Shown here in pieces: positions 33,805 to 41,848 of a stretch of 41,848 nt of DNA. Within the stretch, counting starts at the first letter, position 1. Each line of letters starts with the position of its first letter. The notes beneath the pieces were generated by a model. The model ran no database searches, was not told where the DNA came from, and was given only the letters and a program-made list of their open reading frames with translations. The translations under genes and the position numbers were made by a program. The DNA comes from Pseudomonadota bacterium (GTDB taxonomy: Bacteria > Pseudomonadota > Alphaproteobacteria > GCA-2731375), in assembly GCA_027623205.1 (NCBI GenBank), contig JAQBYC010000032.1:1-41848 (forward strand), written 5' to 3'.

Positions 33805-34062
33805 TTAAGCGCGGCGCCAGTCGGCGAATGACATCGCAATGATCGGGATAACCAGCAGTCCGACGACCAGACTAAATTGCAGGCATTCCAGCAATGTCAC
33901 GCCCATGGCGGCATGCGCCATCAGGAACAATACAGCGACGGTCATCACCCCGCCAACCAACAAGATCGCCTGCAACCCACGCGTGACGCTGGCGACCCAG
34001 ATGATCAAGGCCGCCGTCGACATGATGACAAGCGCGGCGCCAAGAACGAATTTGATAACCAT
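33805..34062 (-). CDS. small hypothetical membrane protein
   Basis: This 85-residue protein consists almost wholly of hydrophobic segments (about residues 4-25, 30-52 and 58-78), ending in a charged tail SFADWRRA. No family is recognised. The ATG is preceded by a strong AGGAGG, which supports real translation. It lies on the minus strand between the convergent SDR gene and the UGA-containing frame near the creatininase gene. Confidence 0.65.
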   Translation of the reverse strand: MVIKFVLGAALVIMSTAALIIWVASVTRGLQAILLVGGVMTVAVLFLMAHAAMGVTLLECLQFSLVVGLLVIPIIAMSFADWRRA

Positions 34063-34153
34063 GGCCCGACCTCCTGTCCATTCTTGTCATAACCATCGCC
34101 CTGCATCTTAGCATGGTCCATGGCGCCGTGATAAGAAAATATTTCAACAAATT

Positions 34154-34348
34154 TCAGTCGGCGGACGTCAGGCGCAGGCCCCGATAACCGGTCAAGGCGC
34201 CGGTGATCGTGACCTGTTCCCCGTCGGCAAACTGCGACAAAACGGCTACGGAGAGGAAGATCGCCGCAAGATCCTTGACCGTGGTCGTCTCGGACCGCGA
34301 CGGATCGCATCAGGACCAAGAATGGCCGCCAACATTCCAGCAAATCAC
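34154..34348 (-). CDS. candidate short selenoprotein frame with UGA-UGC (unverified)
   Basis: From GTG 34348 the frame reads M-I-C-W-N-V-G-G-H-S-W-S then TGA (complement of 34310-34312) and TGC, and continues KDLAAIFLSVAVLSQ and GEQVTITGALTGYRGLRL to TGA at 34154-34156. With UGA read as Sec, the product is 64 residues with U13-C14. The part after UGA has normal codon third-position GC and a helix-then-strand character. A hairpin with the loop 17 nt after the UGA accompanies it (34279-34303). It starts 10 bp past the creatininase stop in the same frame. No family is recognised and open frames in this GC range arise by chance, so it is only a candidate. If it is not a gene, this 295-bp gap is non-coding. 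Confidence 0.3.
34279..34303 (-). promoter_or_regulatory. candidate SECIS-like hairpin
   Basis: On the minus-strand RNA: UGA, 6 nt, CCGU, a 3-nt bulge CGC, GGUC, loop CGAGAC, GACC, ACGG. The stem has 8 bp interrupted by the bulge, the loop begins 17 nt after the UGA, and its second base is G. This fits the bacterial SECIS rules on distance and loop, but such fits occur by chance in GC-rich DNA. Confidence 0.35.
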
Positions 34349-34357
34349 GCGGTTCCA

Positions 34358-35110
34358 TCAGCCCTGGGCGTAGGCAGCGACTTCCTCGGCGATTTCGGCG
34401 ACGGCCAGATCGAATACTTGTTTACCGGCCTCGGGCGTGGCCAGGCCGGGGTGGGAGGCGATACGGCCGTCGGGAAATTTTGCGCGGTAATCGGCCGCAT
34501 CGCTCCAACGGCTGCGAAACGGCTCGGGCGGGCCCATGTCGGGCGCGGATTTGATATGCTCGGGGAACAGATACTGCGTCACCGAGACCTCGGAAATGGT
34601 GGCATGCATGCCGTCCTTGTCGCCGAACAACTGCTTGATCAGCGCGCCCATTTTGGGACCCTGCCACCAGTTGCGCAGCTGGCATCGAACCGAAGGCGCA
34701 TTTTCGCCACCATGGCTGCCCAGGCTATGGGCGGTATAGATTTCCTGGAAGGCCGCCTCGATGGTGGCGCCGTTGCCGCCATGGCCGTTGATGAAATAGA
34801 AACGGTCAAAACCATGATGGGCCAGACTGCCCACATAGTCACCGATCACCTGGATCAGTGTGGCGGGTCGCAGGGTCATGCTGCCCTTGAACGCCATATG
34901 ATGTTGCGCCATGCCCACGGCGATGGTCGGCGCGACCATTGTGTCCGTCGCCGCGCCCACGGCCAGGGCGATAGCCTCGGCAGTAACCGCATCGGTGCCA
35001 ATCAAGCCATTGGGTCCGTGTTGTTCCGTGGAGCCAATCGGCATGATGGCCATGGTCGAGGTTTCGAGATAACCTTCGACTTCGGCCCAAGTCTGCATCT
35101 GCAACTGCAT
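34358..35110 (-). CDS. creatininase family amidohydrolase
   Basis: This 250-residue protein belongs to the creatininase family, metal enzymes that hydrolyse or rearrange cyclic amides (creatininase, MftE and FAPy deformylase types). Metal-binding residues appear in GSTEQHGPNG (near 26), GTDAVTAE, GMAQHHMAF and NGHGGN near 108, and a conserved Glu in ISEVSVTQ. The start at 35110 (MQLQMQTWAE) has AAGGATC somewhat upstream; an earlier start is possible. It is divergent from the VOC gene 53 bp away. Substrate is unknown. Its UGA stop is in frame with a further open stretch downstream. Confidence 0.85.
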   Translation of the reverse strand: MQLQMQTWAEVEGYLETSTMAIMPIGSTEQHGPNGLIGTDAVTAEAIALAVGAATDTMVAPTIAVGMAQHHMAFKGSMTLRPATLIQVIGDYVGSLAHHGFDRFYFINGHGGNGATIEAAFQEIYTAHSLGSHGGENAPSVRCQLRNWWQGPKMGALIKQLFGDKDGMHATISEVSVTQYLFPEHIKSAPDMGPPEPFRSRWSDAADYRAKFPDGRIASHPGLATPEAGKQVFDLAVAEIAEEVAAYAQG

Positions 35111-35163
35111 CGCGGAATAGATCCTTCCAAATTTCGCGATCACCCCAAACCCCGGAGGCAAAG

Positions 35164-35526
35164 ATGACCCAAGGTATCGACCATATTGAATTGATTGTAC
35201 GCCAACTGGACGAGTATGTGGCGTTCCTAAAAACCCTGGGCTTCGAAACCGTGCGCGAGACCCCTCATCATGGCGGTTCAGTCGAGATGAAGCCGCCCGG
35301 AGAAGGTCAGCCGGTATTCGAAATTCATCAAGTGACGGGCGAAGAGGTCATCGGCGTCAACCATATCGCATTCAAGGTTGACGATGCCGCCCACGCCGCC
35401 CTGAAGAATTATCCCGGCATGGTCTCCGGCGCGCCGGGACGCGTGCCGGAGACCGGCCGGACCAATCTGAACTTGCGCGATCCCGACGGCTGGCGTCTGC
35501 AACTGGTGCAAAACCCGAAGGAATAA
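35164..35526 (+). CDS. VOC family (glyoxalase-like) protein
   Basis: This 120-residue protein has one vicinal-oxygen-chelate module pair. It opens GIDHIELIV with the first metal His, has FEIHQ and VNHIAFKVDD with further His residues, and the final NLRDPDGWRLQL where a metal ligand is often found. The family covers glyoxalase I, dioxygenases and resistance proteins, so the reaction cannot be given. GGAGG precedes the ATG. It is divergent from the creatininase-family gene and 72 bp ahead of acs. Confidence 0.85.
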   Translation: MTQGIDHIELIVRQLDEYVAFLKTLGFETVRETPHHGGSVEMKPPGEGQPVFEIHQVTGEEVIGVNHIAFKVDDAAHAALKNYPGMVSGAPGRVPETGRTNLNLRDPDGWRLQLVQNPKE

Positions 35527-35598
35527 TGCGCCATCACTTGTCCAGAAGCCCCATTATCGGGATAATCAATTAGAGTTTTGATGCCTTGGGAGGCGATG

Positions 35599-37539
35599 AT
35601 GAGCCACAACGAAATTTTCCCCGTTTCTGATGCCTGGGCCCGGCGGGCTTTTGCCGACAACGACAAATATCTCGCCATGTATCAGCAGTCCCTGGATGAT
35701 CCGGACGGCTTCTGGGGCGAGCAGGGCAAGCGTATCGATTGGTTCAAACCCTACACCAAGGTGAAGAACGCCACCTTTGGGCCAGGTGACGTCTCGATCA
35801 AATGGTACGAGGACGGCACCTTGAATGCTTCGTACAATTGCCTGGACCGTCACCTCGACGCCCGCCGCGATCAGGTAGCGATCATCTGGGAAGGCGATAA
35901 TCCGGCCGATAGCAAGACATTTACCTATGGAGAACTGCATACCGCCGTGTGCAAATTCGCCAACGGCCTGAAATCCTTGGGCGTCAAGCGCGGCGACCGG
36001 GTTACCATCTATCTGCCCATGATCCCGGAAATTGCCTTTGCCGTACTGGCCTGTGCCCGTATCGGCGCGGTACATTCAGTCGTTTTTGGCGGCTTTTCTC
36101 CGGATTCCCTGGCCGGCCGTATCCATGACTGCGAATCCAATATCGTCATCACCTCGGATGAAGGGGTGCGCGCCGGCCGGTCCATCCCGCTTAAGGCCAA
36201 TACGGATGCGGCCTTGGAAAAATGCCCCACGGTCAATCATTGCGTGGTGGTCAACCGCACCGGGGCAGATATCGCCATGGCCGAGGGCCGGGACGTCTGG
36301 TACCACGATCTGATCGCCGATCAGTCCGATGATTGCGCGGCGGAGGAAATGGGCGCGGAAGATGCCCTATTCATCCTCTATACTTCCGGCTCCACCGGCA
36401 AACCAAAAGGCGTGCTGCACACCACGGGGGGCTACATGGTCTATGCCTCCATGACCCATCAGTATGTCTTCGATTATCATGATGGCGACATATACTGGTG
36501 CACGGCGGATGTGGGCTGGGTCACCGGGCACAGCTATATCCTCTATGGCCCGCTATCCAACGGCGCCACGACTGTAATGTTTGAGGGCGTGCCGAACTAT
36601 CCGGACGCATCCCGCCACTGGCAGGTCTGCGATAAACATCAGGTCAATATTTACTACACCGCGCCCACGGCGATCCGCGCCCTGATGCGCGAAGGCGACG
36701 GCCCGGTGACAAAGACCTCTCGCAAATCGCTCCGGTTGCTGGGCAGCGTGGGCGAGCCCATCAATCCCGAGGCCTGGCTGTGGTACTACAACGTGGTGGG
36801 CGAGGGGCGCTGCCCCATTGTCGACACCTGGTGGCAGACCGAAACAGGGGGCATCATGATCACGCCCCTGCCCGGCGCTACCGCCCTCAAGCCAGGCTCC
36901 GCCACCCGGCCATTCTTTGGCATCAAACCGGCCCTGGTGGATGGTGACGGCAATCTGTTGGAGGGTACCGCCTCGGGCAATCTATGTATTCTGGACAGCT
37001 GGCCGGGGCAGATGCGTAGCCTGTATGGCGATCATGACCGTTTCATCGAAGCCTATTTCACCACCTATCCCGGCAAATATTTCGCCGGCGACGGTTGCCG
37101 CCGAGACGAAGACGGCTATTACTGGATTACTGGCCGGGTCGACGATGTGATCAACGTTTCGGGCCACCGTATGGGCACAGCCGAGGTGGAAAGCTCGCTG
37201 GTGGAACATCATGACGTGGCCGAGGCCGCGGTGGTTGGCTATCCTCACGACATCAAGGGTCAGGGTATTTACGCCTATGTCACCCTGAACGCCGGCTTGG
37301 ATGGGGACGACGCGCTGCGCAAGGAATTGGTGCAATGGGTGCGCAAGGATATCGGCCCCATCGCATCGCCCGACTTGATCCAGTTCGCGCCGGGTCTGCC
37401 GAAAACCCGATCCGGCAAGATCATGCGCCGCATCTTACGCAAGATCGCCGAAGACGATTTTTCCAATCTCGGCGACACTTCAACCCTGGCTGATCCAGCC
37501 GTGGTCGAGGATCTGATCGAGAACCGGCAAAACAAGTAG
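35599..37539 (+). CDS. acs: acetyl-CoA synthetase
   Basis: This 646-residue AMP-forming enzyme makes acetyl-CoA from acetate, ATP and CoA. Motifs are the phosphate loop [11 protein letters not shown] near residue 260, the acetate-pocket region [16 protein letters not shown] near 306, the WWQTETGG core near 413, the hinge [14 protein letters not shown] near 511, and the acetylatable catalytic Lys in RSGKIMRR near 606. GGGAGG sits 5 nt before the ATG at 35599 (MSHNEIFPV); starts at 35581 or 35596 are less suited. It lets the cell grow on or salvage acetate. Confidence 0.95.
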   Translation: MSHNEIFPVSDAWARRAFADNDKYLAMYQQSLDDPDGFWGEQGKRIDWFKPYTKVKNATFGPGDVSIKWYEDGTLNASYNCLDRHLDARRDQVAIIWEGDNPADSKTFTYGELHTAVCKFANGLKSLGVKRGDRVTIYLPMIPEIAFAVLACARIGAVHSVVFGGFSPDSLAGRIHDCESNIVITSDEGVRAGRSIPLKANTDAALEKCPTVNHCVVVNRTGADIAMAEGRDVWYHDLIADQSDDCAAEEMGAEDALFILYTSGSTGKPKGVLHTTGGYMVYASMTHQYVFDYHDGDIYWCTADVGWVTGHSYILYGPLSNGATTVMFEGVPNYPDASRHWQVCDKHQVNIYYTAPTAIRALMREGDGPVTKTSRKSLRLLGSVGEPINPEAWLWYYNVVGEGRCPIVDTWWQTETGGIMITPLPGATALKPGSATRPFFGIKPALVDGDGNLLEGTASGNLCILDSWPGQMRSLYGDHDRFIEAYFTTYPGKYFAGDGCRRDEDGYYWITGRVDDVINVSGHRMGTAEVESSLVEHHDVAEAAVVGYPHDIKGQGIYAYVTLNAGLDGDDALRKELVQWVRKDIGPIASPDLIQFAPGLPKTRSGKIMRRILRKIAEDDFSNLGDTSTLADPAVVEDLIENRQNK

Positions 37540-37835
37540 CCGGCAGCGACGGAGGGCCGTGGTCTTTCAGGCCTCCCTCTGCGCTGCCCATGGGCGTTGA
37601 CGGATTTGGCCGAAGGCCGGCGCGCCGTACCGATCTGCGCTATGCGGCGGCGATCAGTGCCGCCGCATCCGCCAAAAACGTTGATGTGAGTGAACCGTCC
37701 GACAAGGCCATGGCATACGATTACCCTTGAACGGCTCCAGACTCCTAGAGCGCATTTAATTCAAATGTGCTCGGAATCTTCTGAATAGACCAAGGGAAAC
37801 GCCAGAGCGGACACTTCATTAATCTCGAAAAGAGG
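37540..37835. other. intergenic region between convergent acs and trcR
   Basis: The gap between convergent genes holds an imperfect hairpin just after acs (GGAGGGCC with GGCCTCCC, around 37552-37582, one mismatch and no T-run) that may help end transcription. Near the trcR side is a TAGAGC palindrome. No gene is supported. Confidence 0.5.
37748..37772. repeat. short TAGAGC palindrome
   Basis: GAGCGCATTT (37748-37757) pairs with AAATGTGCTC (37763-37772) around AATTC, with one G-T pair. It begins TAGAGC like the larger palindrome at 2078-2140, suggesting members of a dispersed repeat family. Confidence 0.5.
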
Positions 37836-38630
37836 TTATTTGCGGAAGACATCCTCGACGCTGGGGGCATCTTCCTTTGGCTGCTCGCTGCTGTTCGGCA
37901 CGTCACCGAAGATGTTATCCGCGGAAGGTTCCGGCGCGGATTCCGTGGCTGCCTCAGGCATCGCATCAGGCTCAGCGCCAAGGCCGGCCGCCGTGTTTTC
38001 TTGGTCATCGTCCGGTTGCGCCGACGGCTGGCCGGCGTCTTCGGCGGCACTGAGATTGGCGGCGCGCTTCTTGGCCAGTTCCCTGTCCGCCTTGGCCTGT
38101 TGCTTCTGCAATTTATCCTGGGCTTTTTGCACCGCGCCATCCAGATCCACCTGGGTGCTCAAACCCAAGGTCACCGGATCCTGGGGCGTGATGTTGGAGA
38201 TATTCCAATGACTGCGATCGCGAACCGCATCGATGGTCTGTTTCGTGGTGCCCACCAGTTTGGAAATCTGCGCATCCGTCAATTCGGCATGATAGCGGAC
38301 CAGCCAGGCAATGGCATTGGGACGGTCCTGCCGGCGCGACAGGGGTGTATAGCGAGGCCCCTTGCTGCGTCGTTGCGTTTCCCGCAAACGGGCATCGGAA
38401 CGGCGCAGGCGCTGTGCGGCATCGCCAGCGCAACGGTCAATCTCGTCCTGGGTGAGCTGCCCCGTGGCGATCGGGTCCACGCCCTTGATCCCAGCGGCCA
38501 CTTCGCCATCCGCGATGCCCTGGATCTCCAATGGATGCAAGTTGCAGAAAGCGGCGATCTGATCAAAAGTCAAAGTCGTGCTATCGACCAGCCAGACGGC
38601 CGTCGCTTTCGGCATCAATACTTCCGTCAT
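37836..38630 (-). CDS. trcR: cell cycle transcriptional regulator TrcR (DUF1013)
   Basis: This 264-residue protein belongs to DUF1013, an alphaproteobacterial family now called TrcR, implicated in cell-cycle transcription. Residues about 5-150 form the conserved part: MPKATAVWLVDSTTLTFDQ, FCNLHPLEIQGIADGE, and the helix-turn-helix-like DAQISKLVGTTKQTIDAVRD. The rest is a charged, coiled stretch (KLQKQQAKADRELAKK) and a Pro/Glu/Ala-rich acidic tail ending SVEDVFRK. The ATG at 38630 has AGGAG 8 nt upstream. Confidence 0.92.
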   Translation of the reverse strand: MTEVLMPKATAVWLVDSTTLTFDQIAAFCNLHPLEIQGIADGEVAAGIKGVDPIATGQLTQDEIDRCAGDAAQRLRRSDARLRETQRRSKGPRYTPLSRRQDRPNAIAWLVRYHAELTDAQISKLVGTTKQTIDAVRDRSHWNISNITPQDPVTLGLSTQVDLDGAVQKAQDKLQKQQAKADRELAKKRAANLSAAEDAGQPSAQPDDDQENTAAGLGAEPDAMPEAATESAPEPSADNIFGDVPNSSEQPKEDAPSVEDVFRK

Positions 38631-38811
38631 TTGTATGACTCCTGAATGCGGTAATCCCCAACGAATGTCCGGCGCAAAATCTGGCCGCCGCTTGTGGTCC
38701 CGCGCATCGAAATTACCAATTAACACCTATATAACGCGCTTGTGCCACAGCGCAAACAGCGAGGGCAGTCAGAGCGCATGATTAGAGGTCTGGGAATTAC
38801 GGCAAGGCGGC

Positions 38812-39813
38812 CTAGACCGTCAAGACAATCTTACCAATATGTTCACCACCCTCCATCCGGCTGTGGGCCGCCGCCGCATCCGCCAAGGCGAAACTATGGT
38901 CCATCACCGGCCGCACCACACCCTGTTCCAGCAGCGGCCAAACCCGGGCCCGCAATTCATCGGCAATGACTGCCTTTTGCGCCACGGTGCGTGGCCGCAG
39001 CGTTGATCCGGTCACGGTCAGACGCTTGATCATGATCGGCAGGATGGAAAACTCCGGCACCTTGGGGCCATGTAACGTGGCAATTTGCACCAATCGCCCT
39101 TCCACGGCCAGGCAGGCGAGATTGGGGTTGAAATAATCGCCCCCCACCATGTCCAGGACAAGATCGACCCCTTCGCCCCCCGTCACCTCCGCTATCACCG
39201 CGGCAAAATCCTCCTCGCGGTAGTTGATCGCCCGTTCCGCGCCCAGTTCCTCGCAGACCCGGCACTTGTCCCGATTACCAGCGGTCGCGAAAACCCGGGC
39301 GCCGAACGCGCGGGCCAACTGAATAGCCGTGGTGCCGATCCCGGAAGAACCGCCATGGATCAATATGCTTTCCCCGCCCTGCAATTTGCCCCGTTGAAAG
39401 ACATTCGTCCAAACCGTAAAGAACGTTTCGGGCAATGCCGCGGCCTCTGCCATGCTTAAAGGCGCCGGCACGGGGAGGCAGAGAACCGCCGGGGCCACAC
39501 AATACTCAGCATAGCCGCCGCCCGCCACCAGGGCGCAAACCCTGTCACCCGTGACCATGCTGTCCACCCCGGGGCCAACCAGTACGACTTCGCCCGCGAC
39601 CTCCAGGCCGGGAATATCTGGCGCACCAGGCGGCGGTGGATAGTTTCCCATGCGCTGCATCACGTCCGGACGATTGATGCCGGCGGCGGCAACTTTGATC
39701 AGCACATCACCATGGCCGGGCCGGGGCATGGGACGCGCGGCCGGTTGCAAACCTTCCGGCGGTCCAAAGCTGGCAATTTCAATCGCGGTCATGCTGTTCG
39801 GCAAAACGGTCAT
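38812..39813 (-). CDS. NAD(P)H-quinone oxidoreductase (zinc-free MDR, PIG3-like)
   Basis: This 333-residue medium-chain dehydrogenase lacks the zinc ligands of alcohol dehydrogenases, as in quinone oxidoreductases. It has the N-terminal GINRPDVMQRMGNYPPPPG, PGLEVAGEV, the nucleotide-binding HGGSSGIGTTAIQLA near residue 150, and LVLDMVGGDYF near 225. It probably reduces quinones or enones with NADPH. It is divergent from the DUF1192 gene across 81 bp, a conserved neighbour in alphaproteobacteria. Confidence 0.9.
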   Translation of the reverse strand: MTVLPNSMTAIEIASFGPPEGLQPAARPMPRPGHGDVLIKVAAAGINRPDVMQRMGNYPPPPGAPDIPGLEVAGEVVLVGPGVDSMVTGDRVCALVAGGGYAEYCVAPAVLCLPVPAPLSMAEAAALPETFFTVWTNVFQRGKLQGGESILIHGGSSGIGTTAIQLARAFGARVFATAGNRDKCRVCEELGAERAINYREEDFAAVIAEVTGGEGVDLVLDMVGGDYFNPNLACLAVEGRLVQIATLHGPKVPEFSILPIMIKRLTVTGSTLRPRTVAQKAVIADELRARVWPLLEQGVVRPVMDHSFALADAAAAHSRMEGGEHIGKIVLTV

Positions 39814-39894
39814 TGGATACTCTCATTCGTTTGCAGATGGCTGGAACTATTGGTCTAATGTGCTCTTGACACTTGGCAATGTCGAGAGGGAACA

Positions 39895-40089
39895 ATGGAT
39901 ACCGACGATTTGGAACCGCCCCAGAATCCGCCTAGAAAACCGGCTGGCAAGCCCGACCTGCAAATCATGTCCGTGGCGCAGTTGCACGACTATATTGCCG
40001 AAATGGAGGCGGAAATCGCCCGTGTGCGTGCCGCCATTGATGGCAAACAGTCCGCCCGCGGGGCCGCGGATGCTGTCTTCAAGGTTTAA
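39895..40089 (+). CDS. DUF1192 family protein
   Basis: This 64-residue protein matches DUF1192, a short alphaproteobacterial family of unknown function. The conserved part is MSVAQLHDYIAEMEAEIARVR, likely a short coiled-coil helix, after a Pro-rich N-terminus (LEPPQNPPRKP). GAGAGGGAA lies just before the ATG. Its 3' end overlaps the convergent ChaN gene by 11 bp. Confidence 0.85.
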   Translation: MDTDDLEPPQNPPRKPAGKPDLQIMSVAQLHDYIAEMEAEIARVRAAIDGKQSARGAADAVFKV

Positions 40090-41401
40090 TCGACGACTTG
40101 GCGGGCGCCGGCGCCGATAAGTTTGGAGCCGGTGGGTCGTTTTCCGGCGCCGCCGGCGCAGTCGACGGCGCTGGTGGCGTCGTTGGTTGTGGCACAGGCT
40201 TGGTTTTTGCAGGCACCTCGGTTGGAACTTCCGACGGTGCCTCGGCTGGAGCCTCGGAAGGCGGCTCGGCCGGCGCATCTGAAGGCCCCCTGGAAGTATC
40301 AGTAGAGGAACCGGCGGCCGGGTCCATCTTCACGTCTTTTGGCTTTCGCCATTTTTCCTTCAGTGCGGCGCAATGGTCTTTATCGTCAGCGCGGGGCGTA
40401 AACCAGACATAATCGAAGGGTAGCACCGGGGCCGAGAAACTCGCCGCATAGTCCATGGGATCCAAAATTCCATCCCTGACCTCCACGAATGCCACCGTGG
40501 TGATCCGCACATCCGGCTGATGTCGAGCGAGGAACACCGGCACCGCCAGGTCCTTGCGCACATGGCCAGTTCCCGCGATTAACAGGGTACCGTCATCGGC
40601 ACCGCCGGACAGCATATGTTCAGCAAAAACCGCATCCTTGGCCCGTTGAACGTTCAGCAGAGGAACCAGAGCGTCCCGTGGCATCAATTCGCAATGACCC
40701 TGATACAATTGCTCAAGGCTGCGCTGTCGCATTTCCTCGGGCATGGGGATATTCAAGCCCAGGCTGCGTTGGCGTTTGGCGAACGCAAACGACGGCTTAC
40801 CACGGGCCAGGGTCCGCACAGCCGCCTTCGACAGGCCGGCGGCGTACATTGGCAGATGGGCAGCCATGGCGGCCTCGGCGATGGGTTGGTACATACTCCA
40901 GGCCGGCCAGCCGCTGGCGTCCCAACCCAGGGTTCCGCCCAGAGCGGCGGCATCATGGGAGTATTTCGCCCAATAAGAGTCCAGAACCGGTTGTCGGGAT
41001 TCAAGGATCATTTCCCACACCACCGCCGGGCGCCGGCCCAGCGCCGTCAAAGTATGGATCAGACGGGCCTGCAGCAAATGATGATCGGGGTTATCGTGCT
41101 TCTCGCCCAACAAAATATAGGCCGACCTAACCAAATCCTCGGTCAGGGCCTGCTGATCAACAAAACGGCCATCCGACGGACGCCAAATTCGTCCGACCAG
41201 ATGATGTTGTTGCAATACGGGCGATTTCCAGGCTGGCTTCCCTGCCGTCAGGGCAGCCAGATTTTCGACGGTAGGCTGCGCCACGTTCTGTTCCACCCAG
41301 GCACAGCTACCCAGAACGAAAAGCAGCAGGCTAAACAGAATTCCCGGCGCCAATGTCACGGTCGGGCCCGGGCCGCGGCGCGCGACATGGAACCCGCACA
41401 T
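40079..41401 (-). CDS. ChaN family lipoprotein with Pro/Ala/Glu-rich tail
   Basis: This 440-residue protein has a hydrophobic N-terminus ending in the lipobox LGSC (C33), so it is predicted to be a lipoprotein. The ChaN domain (Pfam Cofac_haem_bdg, about 60-350) shows ILLGEKHDNPDHHLLQ, a motif with His residues that bind haem in ChaN, and LIAGTGHVRKDLAVP. The last 80 residues are a low-complexity tail of repeated PAEAPSE-type units and Pro/Ala stretches, probably an extended spacer. Members take part in haem or iron handling. An alternative GTG start at about 41359 gives a shorter signal. Confidence 0.86.
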   Translation of the reverse strand: MCGFHVARRGPGPTVTLAPGILFSLLLFVLGSCAWVEQNVAQPTVENLAALTAGKPAWKSPVLQQHHLVGRIWRPSDGRFVDQQALTEDLVRSAYILLGEKHDNPDHHLLQARLIHTLTALGRRPAVVWEMILESRQPVLDSYWAKYSHDAAALGGTLGWDASGWPAWSMYQPIAEAAMAAHLPMYAAGLSKAAVRTLARGKPSFAFAKRQRSLGLNIPMPEEMRQRSLEQLYQGHCELMPRDALVPLLNVQRAKDAVFAEHMLSGGADDGTLLIAGTGHVRKDLAVPVFLARHQPDVRITTVAFVEVRDGILDPMDYAASFSAPVLPFDYVWFTPRADDKDHCAALKEKWRKPKDVKMDPAAGSSTDTSRGPSDAPAEPPSEAPAEAPSEVPTEVPAKTKPVPQPTTPPAPSTAPAAPENDPPAPNLSAPAPAKSSIKP

Positions 41402-41580
41402 TCCGCCAGGGCATAACTCGGATTGGAATCAGACAGGGCAGCATACGTAAGCAATAATGTTGGCATCCCCGCATTATCCTTTTTTTGTGTTCGTCCGCCA
41501 ATCATTTGCTCTGTCGGAAAATACATTTGTCTCTCCGGTCTTTAGCAATTTGTTAACAATTCGTCGATAGAGTGCATGGT

Positions 41581-41683
41581 GATGACACGCACACCCTGTC
41601 ATCGTCGCGGATTGGATTATTCCAGTCTGTTGACGCCTCCCTGTTGACTCGGAGCCGCCCCAAAACCGGGCGGCTCTTTTTTT
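41581..41683 (+). ncRNA. candidate small RNA or leader with 3' terminator
   Basis: GATGACA (41581-41587) pairs perfectly with TGTCATC (41597-41603) around a 9-nt loop, and the stretch ends in a strong intrinsic terminator. A 21-codon frame (ATG 41582 to TGA 41647) lies inside, ending 4 bp before the terminator stem. With no gene upstream on this strand, the terminator needs a transcript of its own, so a small RNA or a leader peptide mRNA is plausible. No promoter is clear, so this is tentative. Confidence 0.3.
41652..41683 (+). terminator. rho-independent terminator
   Basis: GAGCCGCCC (41652-41660) and GGGCGGCTC (41668-41676) form a perfect 9-bp stem around CAAAACC, followed by seven T (41677-41683). 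Confidence 0.9.
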
Positions 41684-41801
41684 CGCCCTAAGCTCTTAAA
41701 CTGCCGGTTTCAGCCATATTGCCGCATTATCACGACCGCAATTCGCCAGTCCGTCTGAATCTATCGCCGATCAAATTTCCCACTGTCAATGACACATACA
41801 G

Positions 41802-41838
41802 ATGTCCGGTTTTTGTAGCACATTAAATGTCCGCTTTT
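41802..41838. repeat. direct repeat ATGTCCG(G/C)TTTT, possible transposon end
   Basis: ATGTCCGGTTTTT (41802-41814) recurs as ATGTCCGCTTTT (41827-41838), 25 bp apart. Paired motifs like this occur at the ends of some IS elements of the IS481/IS3 kind, as I recall, but no transposase gene lies in the window. Confidence 0.3.
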
Positions 41839-41848
41839 ATTTGCTAGG

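Larger units (their letters stand above)
41402..41848. other. terminal non-coding region with hairpins
   Basis: No long gene is seen here. The stretch holds the ChaN promoter side (41402-41500), a hairpin at 41581-41603, a strong terminator at 41652-41683, a 21-codon frame in between, and a repeated ATGTCCG-TTTT motif at the very end. The right part may continue into a mobile element outside the window. Confidence 0.55.

Noticed and set aside
34005-34358. 117-codon minus-strand frame beginning within the creatininase stop
   Set aside because: It runs out of frame through the small membrane protein gene, which has its own strong ribosome site, and has an Arg/Cys/His-rich shadow composition.
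1-41848. CRISPR array, prophage or rRNA genes
   Set aside because: No regularly spaced repeats, phage genes or rRNA sequence were seen.

Overview
The window reads as chromosomal DNA of a GC-rich alphaproteobacterium, probably in or near Rhodospirillales and possibly marine. Alphaproteobacterial marker families are present (TrcR/DUF1013, DUF1192), as are a CheY-CheZ pair, a fused indolepyruvate:ferredoxin oxidoreductase and the uvrC-pgsA-molybdopterin block. Most of the window is dense housekeeping and catabolic coding sequence. TGA is the normal stop of many genes here, so an in-frame TGA is not explained by an altered genetic code.

Layout: tRNA-Arg(CCT) (148-224, minus); a small secreted protein; a lipid A acyltransferase; an acyl-CoA synthetase overlapping the region upstream of a YdiJ-like FAD/Fe-S dehydrogenase; a PAS hybrid histidine kinase and a single-domain response regulator; a three-gene periplasmic redox/copper cassette (10303-11949); a convergent peroxiredoxin-like gene, an FMN hydroxyacid dehydrogenase and a thiolase (11933-15129, minus); an EamA-exonuclease fusion; a CBS/DUF294 protein; indolepyruvate oxidoreductase; ribF; a MaoC hydratase; cheY-cheZ; a HAD phosphatase; a Ca/Na antiporter; uvrC-pgsA-mobB-moeA-moaD-moaE; an SDR; a small membrane protein; a creatininase-family amidohydrolase; a VOC protein; acs; trcR; a quinone oxidoreductase; DUF1192; a ChaN lipoprotein; and a terminal non-coding stretch.

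The most notable signal is in-frame UGA codons that look like selenocysteine. In the peroxiredoxin-like gene, UGA sits exactly at the first Cys of the family's W-C-P-Y-C motif (W-U-P-Y-C). A 7-bp hairpin with loop UGUAU begins 12 nt after the UGA, which fits a bacterial SECIS. Less than 2 kb away, the first gene of the SCO1 cassette has UGA-UGC right after its signal peptide, and its frame then continues for over 100 codons. It is a diverged paralogue of the next gene; both share a VVDxxC...CxxxC pattern, and the SCO1 partner also has CxxxC. A third UGA-UGC frame, with a hairpin at SECIS-like distance, lies just downstream of the creatininase gene. The window may thus hold one strong and two tentative selenoprotein genes, two of them in a redox neighbourhood. 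No selA, selB, selC or selD is visible in the window.

Functional groupings: mobB-moeA-moaD-moaE form a translationally coupled molybdenum cofactor operon. cheY-cheZ control flagellar switching. acs, the acyl-CoA synthetase, thiolase, MaoC hydratase and IOR form a scattered acyl-CoA and amino-acid catabolic repertoire.
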